Source: Pyrus communis
Lineage: Eukaryota > Streptophyta > Magnoliopsida > Rosales > Rosaceae
Assembly (NCBI RefSeq): GCF_963583255.1
Contig: NC_084815.1
Location: 6,929,724-6,993,723 of the forward strand
Direction: 5' to 3'
DNA length: 64,000 nt
In this document: positions 11,601-24,177 of the stretch, one piece after another
Layout of the letters: every line of letters begins with the position of its first letter
How positions within the stretch are numbered: the stretch's first letter is position 1
The notes under the pieces: generated by a model
Told to the model about the DNA's origin: nothing
Databases searched by the model: none
The model's input: the letters and a program-made list of their open reading frames with translations, nothing else
Position numbers and translations under genes: made by a program

Positions 11601-13090
11601 AACTTCTGAGCACCCTTACAAAATTCCATGGTTAAGAGTTGGAAGTCCCACAGAACTGGACTCACAGAAGAAAGCCATTGTACACCTAGCACTGCATCAC
11701 ATCCTCCCAATGGCAAAGCATAAAGGTCCACTGCACACTTGTAACCCCCCAACGACAGTGGCATATCCCTACAACACCCTGAACCTTGCACTTTTCCCCC
11801 ATCTGCAATCATAACTTCGAAAGGCCGTGTAGTTTGAGCTGGAAATCCCCATTGTTTCGAAAGCTTGGAATCCACAAAATTGTGAGTACTCCCTGAATCC
11901 AAAAGGATCTTGACAGAATGGCCTTTCAACAAACCCTCGACCTTCATTGTTTGCAGTGTTTGGCTAGCAGTTGTACCATAAAAAGCGCATTCACTAAGTG
12001 CCATATGATACAATTCCGAAGTCTCCGGCAGCTCCTCAGTAAGACACTCATCAACACCATCCAGTAGATCTAACATAAGAAGTTGTTTTAATCCACATTT
12101 ATGACCCCTTGTCCACTTATCGGAACAAAACCAACACTCGCCTCTCTCCCTCTTTCGTTGAACTTCCTCAAGGGACAATCGCTTAACTGGCAGATTACCA
12201 GGGTGTGGGGGCACAGAAGGAGGAGTAGGGACAGGGACAAACTGATGTTTCAACACAAGAGAAGGTTTAGCCGGACTACTCTTAAACTCAGTAAATTTCA
12301 CATCTAGTTGGACGGCAATCGCAATCGCATCATGGACAGTAGCAGGTTTAAGCAATTTAACATCAAACTTCAGCTCTTTTTTTAAACCGCCGAGGAAACA
12401 ACTCTTAAGCAACACATGACTAATATCGGAAGTACGAGTAGCCAAACGCCTAAATTCAGAGATGTAATCCTTCAAAGTACCTGTATGGCGCAGCTTAAAA
12501 AGTGTCTCCGCTGTGTCCTCAAATTCGAGTGGTCCAAACTCTAAGCATAAGGCGTGAGTGAACTCCTCCCAGGTTGGTGTAGTACGCAAACAATCGCGCC
12601 ACTTAAACCACTGCAACACTTCACCATCGAAATGGAAGGAAACAGTAAGCACTCGAGAATCAGGCGGAGTGTTGTAGTAGGAAAAGAACTACTCGGCTTT
12701 GTAGATCCAAGCAAGCGGATCATCTCCATCGACAAAGCGAGGAAACTCAATGCGCTGGATCCATGGTGGCCGCGGCGGATGATCACCGCCAAAACGGTTC
12801 GAACTCAGAGGTCGGAGATCAGGTGCAGATGCACGAGGATCGGAACAGTCAGGAACCATAGGCACAGGAGGACCACTACTGCCCGGACGAAAGTGCAGCT
12901 CACGACGAAATTGCTCGAAATAGAGCTGCAATTTAGTGTCGAGAGTAGCAGCGACCGCATTGTCAATTAAGGAAGGAAGAGAAACCATGGAAGCATCGAC
13001 AGAAGCTTTGAGCGAAGCCATGGAATTCTCGAGCTCAGCAACGCGATTGTCCATCACAGAGATACGATTGGTGGTAGTAGCACGGGGCAT
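8601..13090 (-). pseudogene. gag-pol polyprotein gene, three disabling lesions
   Basis: One long frame starts at ATG 13090, 37 nt inside the 5' LTR. Gag includes a CCHC-like knuckle ([14 protein letters not shown]). Protease has [10 protein letters not shown]. Reverse transcriptase has [14 protein letters not shown] and FFDDILIYS. RNase H has VVECDASGNGIGAVL and KTDHSSLKYFL. Integrase has the HHCC finger (HHCTPAAGHQG, CAICQQNK) and DDE motifs (SMDFIVGLP, SDRDPVF). The C-terminus has VQWKGKETADATWEDF, a chromodomain-like end. Lesions: in-frame TAG at 12689-12691 in gag; a frameshifting deletion near 10945-10950 between the GLTN and MND motifs of reverse transcriptase; in-frame TGA at 9420-9422 in integrase. 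The stops are in the same frame as their downstream parts. Confidence 0.93.
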
Positions 13091-13114
13091 GCGCGGAAGG
13101 GAACCAGGACCAGA

Positions 13115-13125
13115 GGCTGATACCA
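13115..13125 (-). other. Primer binding site (initiator Met tRNA type)
   Basis: Just inside the 5' LTR the minus strand reads TGGTATCAG, the start of the sequence complementary to the 3' end of initiator methionine tRNA used by many plant retrotransposons. The following bases (CCTC) depart from the usual site. Confidence 0.85.
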
Positions 13126-13126
13126 A

Positions 13127-13420
13127 TGTTAGCACCAAACCGTAGCAAGGCTCAAACCTAGACCTGCTTGCAAGATCAGAAATGGCGAGGGAAGTCGAAG
13201 AGAACACTGAACAGAATTGGTTTTGTAAAATTGTATCTTCTTCTTACTTCAGAGAAAAACAGATGGTTATATAGTAACCCAATACAACATGAAACCTGTC
13301 AAATTGTAAACAAACTCCCTTAAAACTACAAATAGGAAAATGACCCCCAAATCTATCTCACTTATTACATTTTGGTCCCCTCTTAGTACTTGTGATCGAA
13401 GTAATCACAAGATCATAACA
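13127..13420 (-). repeat. 5' LTR of gypsy element
   Basis: 294 bp, with two differences from the left LTR. The right flank at 13421 begins AAGTG, completing the target duplication. Confidence 0.95.
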
Positions 13421-13425
13421 AAGTG

Positions 13426-14317
13426 CTGGTTTTTCCTACAACTTCAGTGCTTTTACTTGACACAATTATTGAACCACTGAATCATAAAAATTGACAAACC
13501 GCAAGAACGGGAGGTGCTAGACGAGCTTGAAAATATTGATCGGGCTACATTTGAGTTGGATTTTTAACATCAAGCTGGGATTATACCTTCTTATACCTTG
13601 TACTCCAAGTCAATCCCTACAATTACCCTAAGCCAAAGCCAATCCTATGCAACAAACGTGCCCATAGGAGTTTGTTGGTATTTTTGCTAGTCCTTAATTC
13701 TTATTATTTTTCTCATTGGATTTCATTCGAACCCTTTTGTTTCCCCATGTTGTAATAGAGACACAAATAAGATACTATATTATTATTTATTATATAAATA
13801 ATTATCATAAAAAATCTATAATTTAATATATTTATAAATGCAAATGCAATAAACCCATAGTGGGCTAATTAGTGGGCTAATTCATGAATTGAATCAAATG
13901 GACCTTTTTAACTAAGCGGTAGAGTCACGCTCTTTAAACACCCTAAGAAATAGGCATAAATCATCGGTTCCAATCATATCCGAAAAATGAGAAATCGGTA
14001 TTTTTTTTCCAAATTGTCAAAAAATTATTGCCCTAATCCGAATTTGCTATTATATATTGAGTAGCATAGTATGTTAAACAACCATACGGTGTCGTAAGAT
14101 CCGACCTGTCACTTTGAATAATTGTAATTGGGTGAACTCAGAACCTCCAGTTACAAAAATACTATTATTTTTAGGATTAACAAAACCAAACCTAGAGGTT
14201 AGTTGATACTCCATCACGGTTTGCACAAGAAATGTAGTTTCTTGTCAAACGGTTTGTACCTTCAACGTTGGATACAGCTTTGTTCTCTTAACAGGATGCA
14301 GAAATGGTAGCTGTACT
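13426..14317. other. Region 3' of MED6
   Basis: AT-rich sequence between the gypsy insertion and the MED6 stop codon. It should include the MED6 3' UTR. It holds one possible old SINE and no other recognisable feature. Confidence 0.5.
13905..14000 (+). mobile_element. Possible degenerate tRNA-derived SINE
   Basis: The text taagcggtagagtcac resembles a pol III A box and atcggttccaatc, about 45 bases on, resembles a B box. No target duplication was found. This may be a decayed SINE or chance. Confidence 0.3.
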
Positions 14318-17031
14318 CTAAAATTTCATTCTTTTAGCTGGGCCTTGATCAATGATGGGATCTATCTGAGGGTTTTGTGTCTCTCCAGCTTCTTGGGTTT
14401 CAGTGCCGTTCTCTGCTTCTGCAGTTGGGGCGGGAACATAGCCTTCTGGAAATGGTGGCGGTGGTGGGGCTGGTGGTAGCTGCATAAACAGTATGATAAT
14501 AAGGACCTACTCCTAGTAATACAGTTGTGATCAGTTAATAATTACAAGCTTCCCAGAATATCCTCCAGTACCTTAGCTAACATTCTTACCCAGAAGTGCA
14601 ATGCAATAATTCACTTCAAATAGGTGCATGGGAAAATATATGTTTCAGTTCTATCATAGTTACCTTGCGCTGTAAGGATTGAAGAATAAGGTCCACTCGC
14701 TTTACTTCCTTGAAGTCAATTGTCTCTTTGGTAACCTTTGATTCGAAGGCTGCAGCCTCATTTTCTGAATCAACTGCATCACAAAATTTAGAAACCATGA
14801 ACATTAAACTCATGGTGACACTACAAAAACAAGAAGTTAATACAGAAATAGGACAAGCAACGACGAGCCTTCTCATATTTTAAATATACACTATGCTTAA
14901 GGTTTTAGCATTACATACATGATACACCTACCATCCTTTTATAGGCATGATACATGTCACCATGTTTAAACAAGCATGATTTCAAGAGTTCAACCAAGAT
15001 AATTTTGTGATCAGAGAGCAGTATGATCCTTGCATAGTAGCACACATGTGAACCAAATCCAAGTTATCCAATGATTCTTGGATTGGATTGGCCAAGTTGT
15101 TACAACGATTTGATTGGACATTGGTCTTTTGATCTTTCAACGCCAAAAGGTCGGTTTGATTGGAATTGCTTCAAATCTGACCTGAACCACCCATGTACAC
15201 CCGTAACGTCCAAGTTTGTCATGCTCATCAAAGTAAATATCTCATGAAACAAAAGAAAAATGATGCTGTAACAGACAAATAAATTGACATCCAAAATACT
15301 GATTCGTAGATCTTGACAGAATGGTTGAACAGCAAGAGGTGGCTGCATGATTTAGCATGCCATCAAACCCTATTCCACCCTCTCTCTTTTTTTCAATACC
15401 GGACAAATAAAGCTTTGATTTTGATTTTGAATTTTTCTGTCTTGCATGACATCTTCACATATACGACCGTGATGATTGGAAAAGAGAAAAGTGTAGTGAT
15501 TGGATCGTGATTGAACTTGCCTACCCCAATTACTCCCAAATCCCTATAGCCACGTCGAAACAAATGTAAACTGGGGAAACATCGGAGTTTGGGATATATC
15601 ATGGTTCTGCAAAGCATTAGAGTTTTCATCTTTCAGGTTTTTGATGTGATGTAAATATCAATATAACTGATATGAGCAGAGCATTCCTATATAACTTGTA
15701 TGGAGCACCAACAAAAATAAGTAACTATCACTGTAACAGCAAGGAAACTGTTGACAACCTTCCCATTAGCTGAATTAACATTTGTTTAAGATCATACTTA
15801 TATAATCAAGATATCGGACAAAGTACAAGGAAATCAATATACCGTATCCAATCTTCTCCAGCTTTGAGGCAGCAGTCGTAAAAGCCTTAGATATATAATG
15901 GAGAGCACGTCCCTGCAACATGAGTAGACAAACAATCAGAATGAAATAAAGATCCCTATTAATTCCACGACTTAGGAACACATCACATGATTGTACTGCT
16001 GTGCAATCAGAATAAAATTAAGCATAAATTTGAAATGACTTTAAGGCTTGAAGCTACTAGTTCTTTTATAATTATAATGTGGCAAACTCCATTCAGATAA
16101 GTCCTAATTCGTTCAAACAAACCCAAAGAAGAAACTTACAATTCGAGCGGCAAAAACATTGCACAGTTGTGGTGCTTGGTAAATTGTACCATCCAAGACA
16201 TAATAAGTCAGCATCGGTGTAACTTTCTCCGGACCATCCCTCTTTTGCTTGCGGAAAACAAAAAGGTGCGGCTCCATAACTTCACTCAGCCAGTATTCAG
16301 TGCCCATCATTTTCCTATAAAACGGACACGTGACCATCATTAACTGTGCCAAAACCCCAAATCCCAACCATTTGGGGTCAATCAAAAGAACCATATGAAC
16401 AATCTGCATTTCCCGTCTAACGCAATGATGCCCACGAAAGTTACCAAAAGAAAATTTAGTCCCGTATAATATCTGTATCTAATCAAATTGATCCGAAAAT
16501 TAACCACGAATCAGTCAGGTTTCATTAGTCCATACCAACCAAATACAAAAAGCAAGTTGATTCTGCTTATAAAAAAAAAAATTTCGAATGATTCTGCTTA
16601 TAAAATTAAAAACCACATATTTTTAATGATTATTCCAAGCATACCAATACCATGAATTCATATTTCTTCAAATTCTCGCTTAATCAAAAGAAATTTCATT
16701 CAAAATTCAGAAACCCTAGCTAAGTAAATTCAGTACAAAAAGCAAAAATCGAAGAACATTTCCAAAAATTGGGGAGGGGGTTTACTTACACGAGTTGATC
16801 TCGGTCGAGGGGGTGAATGGAGCGTTGACGAAGCTGTTCATTGTTACAAGTCCAGTCGTAGAACGGAGAGATAGCGAAGTAATCGAAGACCAGATTGCGA
16901 TCGAGAGGATACGAGTTCAACCATAGCTGGTCCTTGAAGCATATATCAGTCATGTCCGTACCCGGTGGCTGTGCTACCACGGGCGGCGGACCGCCTTCCA
17001 TGTTCGGCGGCGCAACCGGTGGCGTCGCCAT
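14318..17031 (-). CDS. MED6: Mediator complex subunit 6 (MED6), 5 exons
   Basis: Exons 17031-16790, 16314-16140, 15912-15843, 14773-14664 and 14479-14318 have GT..AG borders and join to 252 residues, about the length of plant MED6. The N-terminal part has [20 protein letters not shown] and [20 protein letters not shown], then [38 protein letters not shown] and [13 protein letters not shown], all strongly conserved in this subunit. A proline run ([16 protein letters not shown]) follows at residues 200-215, and the protein ends [16 protein letters not shown]6 belongs to the head module of Mediator in the nucleus and helps link regulators to RNA polymerase II. The start ATG is supported by the conserved N-terminus downstream. 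No lesion was seen, so it is probably functional. Confidence 0.96.
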
Positions 17032-18147
17032 GAATTATCTTTTTTGTCACCGTGCAATGCCCAGCTCCTCTTTGGGCAACGGGCAAGCTGGCGGGGAAAA
17101 ATAATGAATTACCTCACTGGTTAACAAAAATAATTGTTTTGTAACCGAATAAAAAATTTATACGGGTACAATAATTAAGACAACCGGGCTCGTCACCAAG
17201 GAGAGTTAAAAAAAAAAAAAAAAACATGTGCCTTATTGTGTCCAGATCTTTTTTTCTTTCTTTTTTCTAGGATACTTAATTAAAATAGTCCTTGAGATGT
17301 TATTTAGTATTATAATTTAGTAGTATTATTTTTTATTTGTACCTTGTAAGTGAAAAGTTTTAAATTCGATTCTCGGCAAAAGAAAAATTTGAACCAAATT
17401 TTTTACTGGCCTATTGTAAGTCTTAGCTCACTTCCTTACCCTTTTAGTGTAGTATCATTTGCTCAAAAGGCAAAAAAAATAAAATTCTTTAAGATTGGCA
17501 TAACTCTTCAATTTGGTCCTTGAAATTTGAAATTGGTAGAACTGGTTTCTGGATTTGTCCACCATCAATCATTTTATTCATTATGTAAAAAATCTTGGTT
17601 AATTAAGAAAATAATAGCAAAAATATTCCCAATTTTTTATTTTAAATCTGAATAGACCAAATAAAAAATTATATCAATTTCAAAACCTATTTTAGTTAAA
17701 AGAAAAACAAAAACCTTTTTTATATCCCAAAATTTTGTTTTGCGTGATTTTTTTCGAGAAGGTTTTAATTGAAACCAATTGTAATTGGTTTCTGCTCTAA
17801 TAGTTGTTTCGAAAAGGCATGCATCTATTTTCAAGTTAATTTTGAAGAAGCGCGTTTTATTTTTAATTTTGTTTGTTTTATTTTTACTTTTGGACCCAGA
17901 TTCTTTTATGCAGTGTCTTTTTAAGATTTCTCTTTGGATAGCTCTTTAGCCATCCGTTGTATTATGGTATTATTCTAATATAAAATAATGAGTAATGTAG
18001 TAGTTATGTTTATGTATATATTTTGTAGGAATAATAGATGTTTTACTAAAAAAAAACACGTAGGATAGTACAAGGGCACAAAAAAAAAATGACAGTTCAA
18101 AATCCAACGTGAATATTGGGAATAAAAGTTGCATTTTACAAAAGATA
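17032..18147. other. Region upstream of MED6
   Basis: It should hold the MED6 promoter and 5' UTR near 17032-17110. The rest is AT-rich with an A run at about 17206-17224. No other gene or terminal repeat is recognised. Confidence 0.5.
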
Positions 18148-18152
18148 TGTTG

Positions 18153-20555
18153 TGACACATTCCGACCGAAGTCGAGGCATTTTGGCCGACACCTGAAGGT
18201 GACTTAGCCAAAAGGAAAGTGAGGTGCAAAAAAATAAGGATAAATTTAAACCGAAACTAGAAATTATTTAAGCTAATAAAGAGAGTGCGCAGTAGTGGGA
18301 AGAACCCATAATACATAAGTAGTCAGAGCATAAATGACAGTACGACATAAGTAGAGCAGTTAAGTCTAGTTAAGATACTTATTACACAACTGGAAATAAA
18401 CTCCTACATTTACTCACGAGAATGTCAGAATCGCCAAAGATCCCTCGTACGCCACAGATGATTCAGCTAACTAAATTCTGGAGGGGCAAAAAACAGAAAG
18501 TGTGAGTGGACAAAAACAAAGGTTTATGACACACATTTATTTTCTAAACATAATAACCCCTCGCTGTAAAACATGTATAGTTTCCATAAAATCATACTAC
18601 GTATAAGTATGAAACCAAATGTAATCTATCAATAATTCCATAAACACAACAAATCATAATATCTCAACCGTGACATAAGAAAATCAAGTGCTCATCAATC
18701 TATGCTAACACACGAGTTCATGAAGAGAAATTCTGACGTGAACAGGACTGAGTGTAATCATAATATACGCTTTAGTACTACAATCACATGAAGACTGGCG
18801 CTAAGTGCATCATATACGAGTCCTAGTTGCCTATTGCAACCTAGGATATGACTGGCATCTACAATGGATCCAAAGTGAGCGTGTGGTTTGATGTGAACAT
18901 ACACGTGAAGTCTGGCCCTGGCCCAGGACGAGTACTACACCGGTGCAAGCATGCATGATGAGCATGTAAAATGTATATGAACATGCCATGACAATTTATA
19001 AATCTTAGCAATATAATAGCACTTTTAAAATGAAATAAAGCATGGCATGATAGGCATAATATTAAATCCAAAAGAATTTGTGGAAACTATAAAACTATAT
19101 ATATATAGACACACACACACAAATGACCACTCACTAATACGTAGTCGGATCGTAGCTTCCTAGCCTTACTTGACTTCGTACCTCCTCGGGATAATTCTCT
19201 CCTATAAGTGAAACAACTATAGTAATTAATTAATTAATTAATACATACATGAAAAGGCTAGGAAAATCCCTCATAGTTTGCTTAAACAAAGGGTTTAAAT
19301 ATACGAAAACATTCTACGTGATGTTACGGACCCATACACGTCAACCATGCACCACCACGAAGCAGCACGTGCCTCCACGCGCTGCCAGCTTGCAGCCACG
19401 TGGCTATACGTGCTGGCAGAAACCTTAAGGAATATTCCTTCAGTTGACGGAATATTCCGTTAACTCTAAGAGCATACCTTAACGGTGTTAGTAATTGCAT
19501 GAGAATATTCCGTCAACTTTAATGGAATATTCTCCTTCTTCCTTAGTTCTCTGGTTGTCGTCGTCGCCTGGTTCGCTGAAATCTGGAAAAGTTGGCCGGA
19601 TTTTTTGTAAAAACTTTGAAACTTCATAACTTTCTCATTTCTCAACCATTTTTGACGTACTGTATATGGAAATGAAGCTTGGGAAGAGAAGAACAAGTTT
19701 GTACCTTTTGAAAGTCCAAAAAGTGGACGAAAATGGACTGAAAATGGCTTGAAAGTCTTGGCCCTAATTCCAACGTCCCAAAACCACGTCTCTACACGTT
19801 GGCTTGACTTCAAACTTAGGCTAGGGACCTCAGGGAGTTGTGTAGTTGCTTCTAAACCTTCCAAAACCTTGTAACTCGAACAGAAAGTCACTGGAGAACC
19901 ATGATCCAAGTCGGAGCTCTGAGTTGGGAACTTAAAACTCGTTCGTTTTCGAATCGGCTCGTATGGATGAACTTGTGGGGATGAGAGGAATATGACGGTG
20001 GTGGTTTAAAGTCCAATCTATGATGTTTGATGATGATCTTTGTTGTTGTAGAGAGAAGAGAGGTACAGTGAGAGAAAGAGAAGAAGAAGAAGAGAGAGGG
20101 AGAGTTTCTGATTGTACAAGAGAGAGTCTCTAATTGGTGAGAGAAATGGGAAGAAAGTTGATTGGTTGGTGAGATAAGGTCACCAATAAAGGATTGGCTT
20201 TTAAAGTGGGAAGGGTTCAAATTTTGTACAATTCCAAGTACAAAAATATCCAATTCACCCTATCTAAAACAATGTTCACCAACACTAAATAATTCACACG
20301 CACGTGTATAATTTTACCTGTTGTTAACGTATTTTAACTAAGCATAACTTCTTAGTTACAAATCCGATTTGGGTCTAGCTTATGCTCATACGTTCATAAT
20401 AACGAGAAATATTTAATTACGATAATACAAAAAATAAATTAAATGCCAACCAACAACGTCCACGTCATATTCCATTTAGCCAAAAAGGGTGTAATCATCA
20501 TCATTTTACATACTCGGGAAGGAAATTACATGAAAATTAGGGACAGGTCGTCACA
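18153..20555 (-). mobile_element. Solo LTR, 2.4 kb
   Basis: The block has TG..CA ends: tgacacattccgacc on the left and ggacaggtcgtcaca on the right (minus strand TGTGACGACCTGTCC). It is flanked by the 5-bp duplication TGTTG at 18148-18152 and 20556-20560. I see no second LTR, primer site, purine tract or pol motif inside. It is best explained as a solo LTR left by LTR-LTR recombination of a large retrotransposon, or a non-coding element. It contains repeated gaatattcc motifs near 19430-19530. Confidence 0.75.
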
Positions 20556-20744
20556 TGTTGTCTGGTGTATCCCACGGAGAACAAAAAAAAAAAACAAAAT
20601 GGCGTCTGTAGAAAAATCTTAGCAAACAAAACCACATTGAAAAAAACATCAGGATAGGAAAAAGAGTGTTACATAAGACACAAATTGAAAACAGAAAAAA
20701 GTCAAAACTTTATCCATCAGCGATGCACAACTCTACGTATCATT

Positions 20745-22010
20745 AGCAGAATCAACATTGTTCCACTTTAGTTATGTATATTTTCAAAAATGGAGGTGCA
20801 ATCTTTAAAATTGTGAATCGTGATTTTAAATACCAAATATCCTCTCAATGACATTTCTTAAGAAAGCTTGAAGAAAATTGAACTCTTTTCAATTCTAGGC
20901 TCACGACCCAAACCACTTTACTCTTGGAGATGATATCGGATTCCTCAATAAGGAGCTAAGGACTGATGTCTATTTGGAAATCCACAATCTACTATGAAAA
21001 ATTTACCTGATAATATATTTTAGTATGCAACTGAATGGATTAATGAAAATTTTAAAATAATAATAATAATAAGAATGATAGTAATAAATAATAATTTGAT
21101 ACCTTGTGGCACTTCAAGGTCCATTCTTCCTTGTCAAAGCATCATTTAGTATTCGTGAATCATGAGCCAATCCTTCCCACCCACTAAGAACATACATGAA
21201 TTCCAAATCAAAGTTACAAGCGGCTAATACATTTTGTGATATGACACTCTTGTGATTACGATAACTGCTTACGTTGCATCCGGACACTGATGCTGGGGTA
21301 TGTGTGCCATCAATAGCTCCAATGAAGAGTGTTAAGTTTATCTTATTATAATGATACAAAATAAAAAAAAATAAAAAGAACTACACACTATACGTACCTT
21401 CAAGTAAGGGTAAAACCTCTTACTTTCTCTTATTTTAGATGGCACTGCTCATCCATGTTTGACCATCATCTCTGGTGTTGTTGTGTTCAAGGTTTTCAGA
21501 AATTTGTTAAAATTTCTACTGATAGTCTAATGTGATCGGCCAAACGTATCACGTAGAAGACAATATCTACTATTCTGTCCGACAATGAGCAAAAATGTTG
21601 CCGACATTTCTTCTATGCAAATGAATTTTGTATCTCTTAAATGTGTTTTTTTCTCTAATAATAGTCCATAACTTCATAAACAAATCATGATACATTCTAT
21701 ACCTCTGCCGGAAATTCTCTGGGCGGTCCTTTTTCAATACTTTATGTATATAATTGTATCATTTCGTAGTAATTGATTGTCGATTTAAAGGATGTTCAAT
21801 AGACTGTCCACTGATGATTATAAACTCTTTTAGCACGTGGACTACGGCTTGAATTGCCATCAATAAATACTTAATGGTATCATAATGCTTTTCTTCCTCA
21901 GTTTCTTCTTCATCTTCTTCTTCAATTTGTTCTTCCACCATTTGCTCTACTTCCATTTCTTCCTCCTCTTCGTCCACTTCCATTTCTTCCCCATCTTCTT
22001 CGGTTTCCAT
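20745..22010 (-). pseudogene. PIF/Harbinger transposase (DDE), decayed
   Basis: Minus-strand pieces in order: an acidic N-terminal stretch (22010-21759); KKDRPENFRQRYRM and NVGNIFAHCRTE in the same region downstream; GAIDGTHTPASVSGCNV, QNVLAACNFDLEFMY and GWEGLAHDSRILNDAL (21359-21114); then GKFFIVDCGFPN and EMSLRGYLVFK (about 21005-20800) after an intron-like gap. GAIDGTH and AHDSR carry the first two acidic residues of the Harbinger DDE triad. Frameshifts and stops separate the pieces. No SANT/MYB partner gene is recognised nearby. The downstream end (20745-20796) is repeated at 35116-35162. Confidence 0.82.
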
Positions 22011-22982
22011 GCTTGTTTAAGACAGTTTATATATGCTTGATCGAGACATTATATAAACTAACCAACCAAATAAACAAAATCATAAAGAAGTTAACAAATA
22101 CCCAAATACCAATCCAGCCATGAATTTTTTACATTAAAATCACGATTCAATCTATATACACACCACATAAACAACCACTGAAAGATCTATAGTTTAAACA
22201 ATGAAGAATGACCTGAAGTATGATGAACAACCATTCAAGATCTGTGAGCTAGTGACAATGGAGAACTAAACACATTAAGAACTAAACCCAAATATACTTC
22301 TAGTATAAAAGAACAGTTCTTGAATTCTCAAAGACCAAGGTATATATTACTAAATAATTAAAGCCCATTAAATTTATACAAGCCCCTTTCATTTATTTAG
22401 AACAAAATATCAAAGTTCCTCACACGGGTGCAATGCAGCAGCAGAAATTGTGATCCTATATGTAAAGATATGTATGCGTGAGAAGGAATATAGGGAGCAA
22501 GCGGTGGAGCTAGGGAATTACTCCACTTCCTTTTCATTGCGCTAGTCTAGTGGAGCTGTGCAACAAATAATCATACAATACAAATTGTGAAGAGAAAAGC
22601 ATGAATACCGTGAGAGATAGAGGAAGACATCTGAGAGAGGTTTTTTGTGATGAACGTGAAAATAAATCTGATAGGGGAGGGTTGGATTCTTGATGGCATT
22701 TGATATTTATACCACCCACCTTCAAATCCATAATTCATTAAATCCTAACAAATCTCTAGAATTCTCACTACACCTAGATTTGAGTGGACTTTTTTAGAAA
22801 CGTACTTGACTACCCATGAATTTGAATGTATCTTTTTAAATACTCTTAAATCCTAGTTTGACTACACCATGATTTCAAAATCTTTTAAAATCATCTTTCA
22901 AAATCGTAATCGACTACCTCGTGAATTTAAAGTCCATTAAAATCTCATCAAATCGTAATTTGACTACGTCCCAATTTGCAAA
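22011..22982. other. Flank of the Harbinger remnant with degenerate short repeats
   Basis: Between about 22760 and 22985 the motif 'tttgactac' or 'cgactac' recurs every 45-70 bases beside AT-rich text such as aaatcgtaatttgactacg. These look like subterminal repeats of the Harbinger element. I could not place its ends. Confidence 0.45.
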
Positions 22983-23384
22983 TACACTCTCCTAATCTGC
23001 AAAGTTCAATCAAACACACGCGCGCGCGCAAAAACAACTGCAACCACACACACACACACTCATAATCTGCACACCCATTCATTTTAATCCTATCCAAAGT
23101 TCCGTAATTTGCACATTGTTTATAGCTAACTAACTAACAAACAAACAAACACCGATTTTTCACTGTTTGGGAGTACATTTTAATCCTATAAATCCCTAAA
23201 TTCAAATTTCTAACCCTAATTCCAGAATGTCAGAACTCAAACTCTAATTTAAGCTCATTAAAGTTAGTCACTTGATGAATTAGGTAGAGTTTTTACCATT
23301 GCGATTAGTTTTAGGGCGACTGGAGGAGGAATTTTTTGAAGTGCCGGGAATTTTGCTAACTTGGAGTTCCACCAACCATGTCTC

Positions 23385-23801
23385 GACATCTTTACACCAT
23401 CGTCTGGCCCACAATTAAAGAATTTAAAATTTTAATATTTTAATATTATTTCATCGGTGCCCTTCTCTTTTCTCTCTTCCTTCTCCCCGGCCGTCTTGGT
23501 CTGCAACACAGTTTTTGGTTTCTTTGATTTTGCTTTAACAAAAAAAATCTATGTTTCGTTAAGTCATGCAGATCGCCGGTTCCCATGTCGAGTTGGCCGG
23601 GTCTTTCTATGGCCTGCAGGGCCTTCGCGACGGAAGTAGAGTCGCCGGTTGTTGAGCACCAGGAGAAAGGTGCGCACAATAAGGGGGGGCACGAGGACAT
23701 GGTGGGGCAGCACCCCGAGCGGCGATGGTTGTCATGGGGAGCTGGGAGGAATCGGAGGCGGAGGAAGGTTGGGGAAGCTATGACGATGGTGTAAAGATGT
23801 C
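23385..23801. repeat. 20-bp perfect inverted repeat around a GC-rich island
   Basis: The arm gacatctttacaccatcgtc (23385-23404) recurs in reverse complement at 23782-23801. The enclosed sequence, from about 23470, is much richer in GC than its surroundings. The whole interval is absent from duplication copy B. It has short open frames but no protein family that I recognise. It may be a gene fragment carried by a transposon. Confidence 0.6.
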
Positions 23802-24177
23802 AGATGGGTGGGGCTGGGGCGGAGATCGGGAACTCTGGGTCCGGTTTCTTATTAACTTCTTTTTTTGTTTTTATTTAATTTGTTTTCTGAAAATTTAGGA
23901 TTAAATGGGTATATTGTTTGCAACCTGTCAAAAAGATGGTTACGTGGTAAATAAAGGCTACGAGTCATGTGGCCATTTGTGGCGTACACCAACTGTCTGG
24001 GGTACTGGGAACTCAGAAAAATTTCTCCGACTGGAGTGGCATCGACATTGATTAGAGTCTGATGTGGCGAGCAACAACTGCAACACGTGCACATAACACC
24101 TTCGATTTGGCAAAAAATTATAATTTTTAATAGGGCCGGAGGAATGAGGTTAGAGGAGGAGACACTGGGGTTGAGAC

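Larger units (their letters stand above)
8272..13420 (-). mobile_element. Complete Ty3/gypsy chromovirus-type LTR retrotransposon (Reina-like)
   Basis: The element is 5149 bp with 294-bp LTRs (8272-8565 and 13127-13420), both TG..CA on the coding strand. The 5-bp target duplication AAGTG flanks it at 8267-8271 and 13421-13425. On the minus strand the order is 5' LTR, methionine-tRNA-type primer site, gag, protease, reverse transcriptase, RNase H, integrase, chromodomain-like tail, purine tract, 3' LTR. The LTRs differ at two positions by eye (near 8292/13147 and near 8526/13381), so the insertion is recent. Short LTRs, small size and a chromodomain-like C-terminus suggest the Reina lineage, but a tree would be needed. 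The coding region has three lesions. Confidence 0.95.

Noticed and set aside
21759..22010. Acidic minus-strand open frame that could look like a separate small protein
   Set aside because: It continues in frame into text typical of the N-terminal part of Harbinger transposases, so it is part of that remnant.
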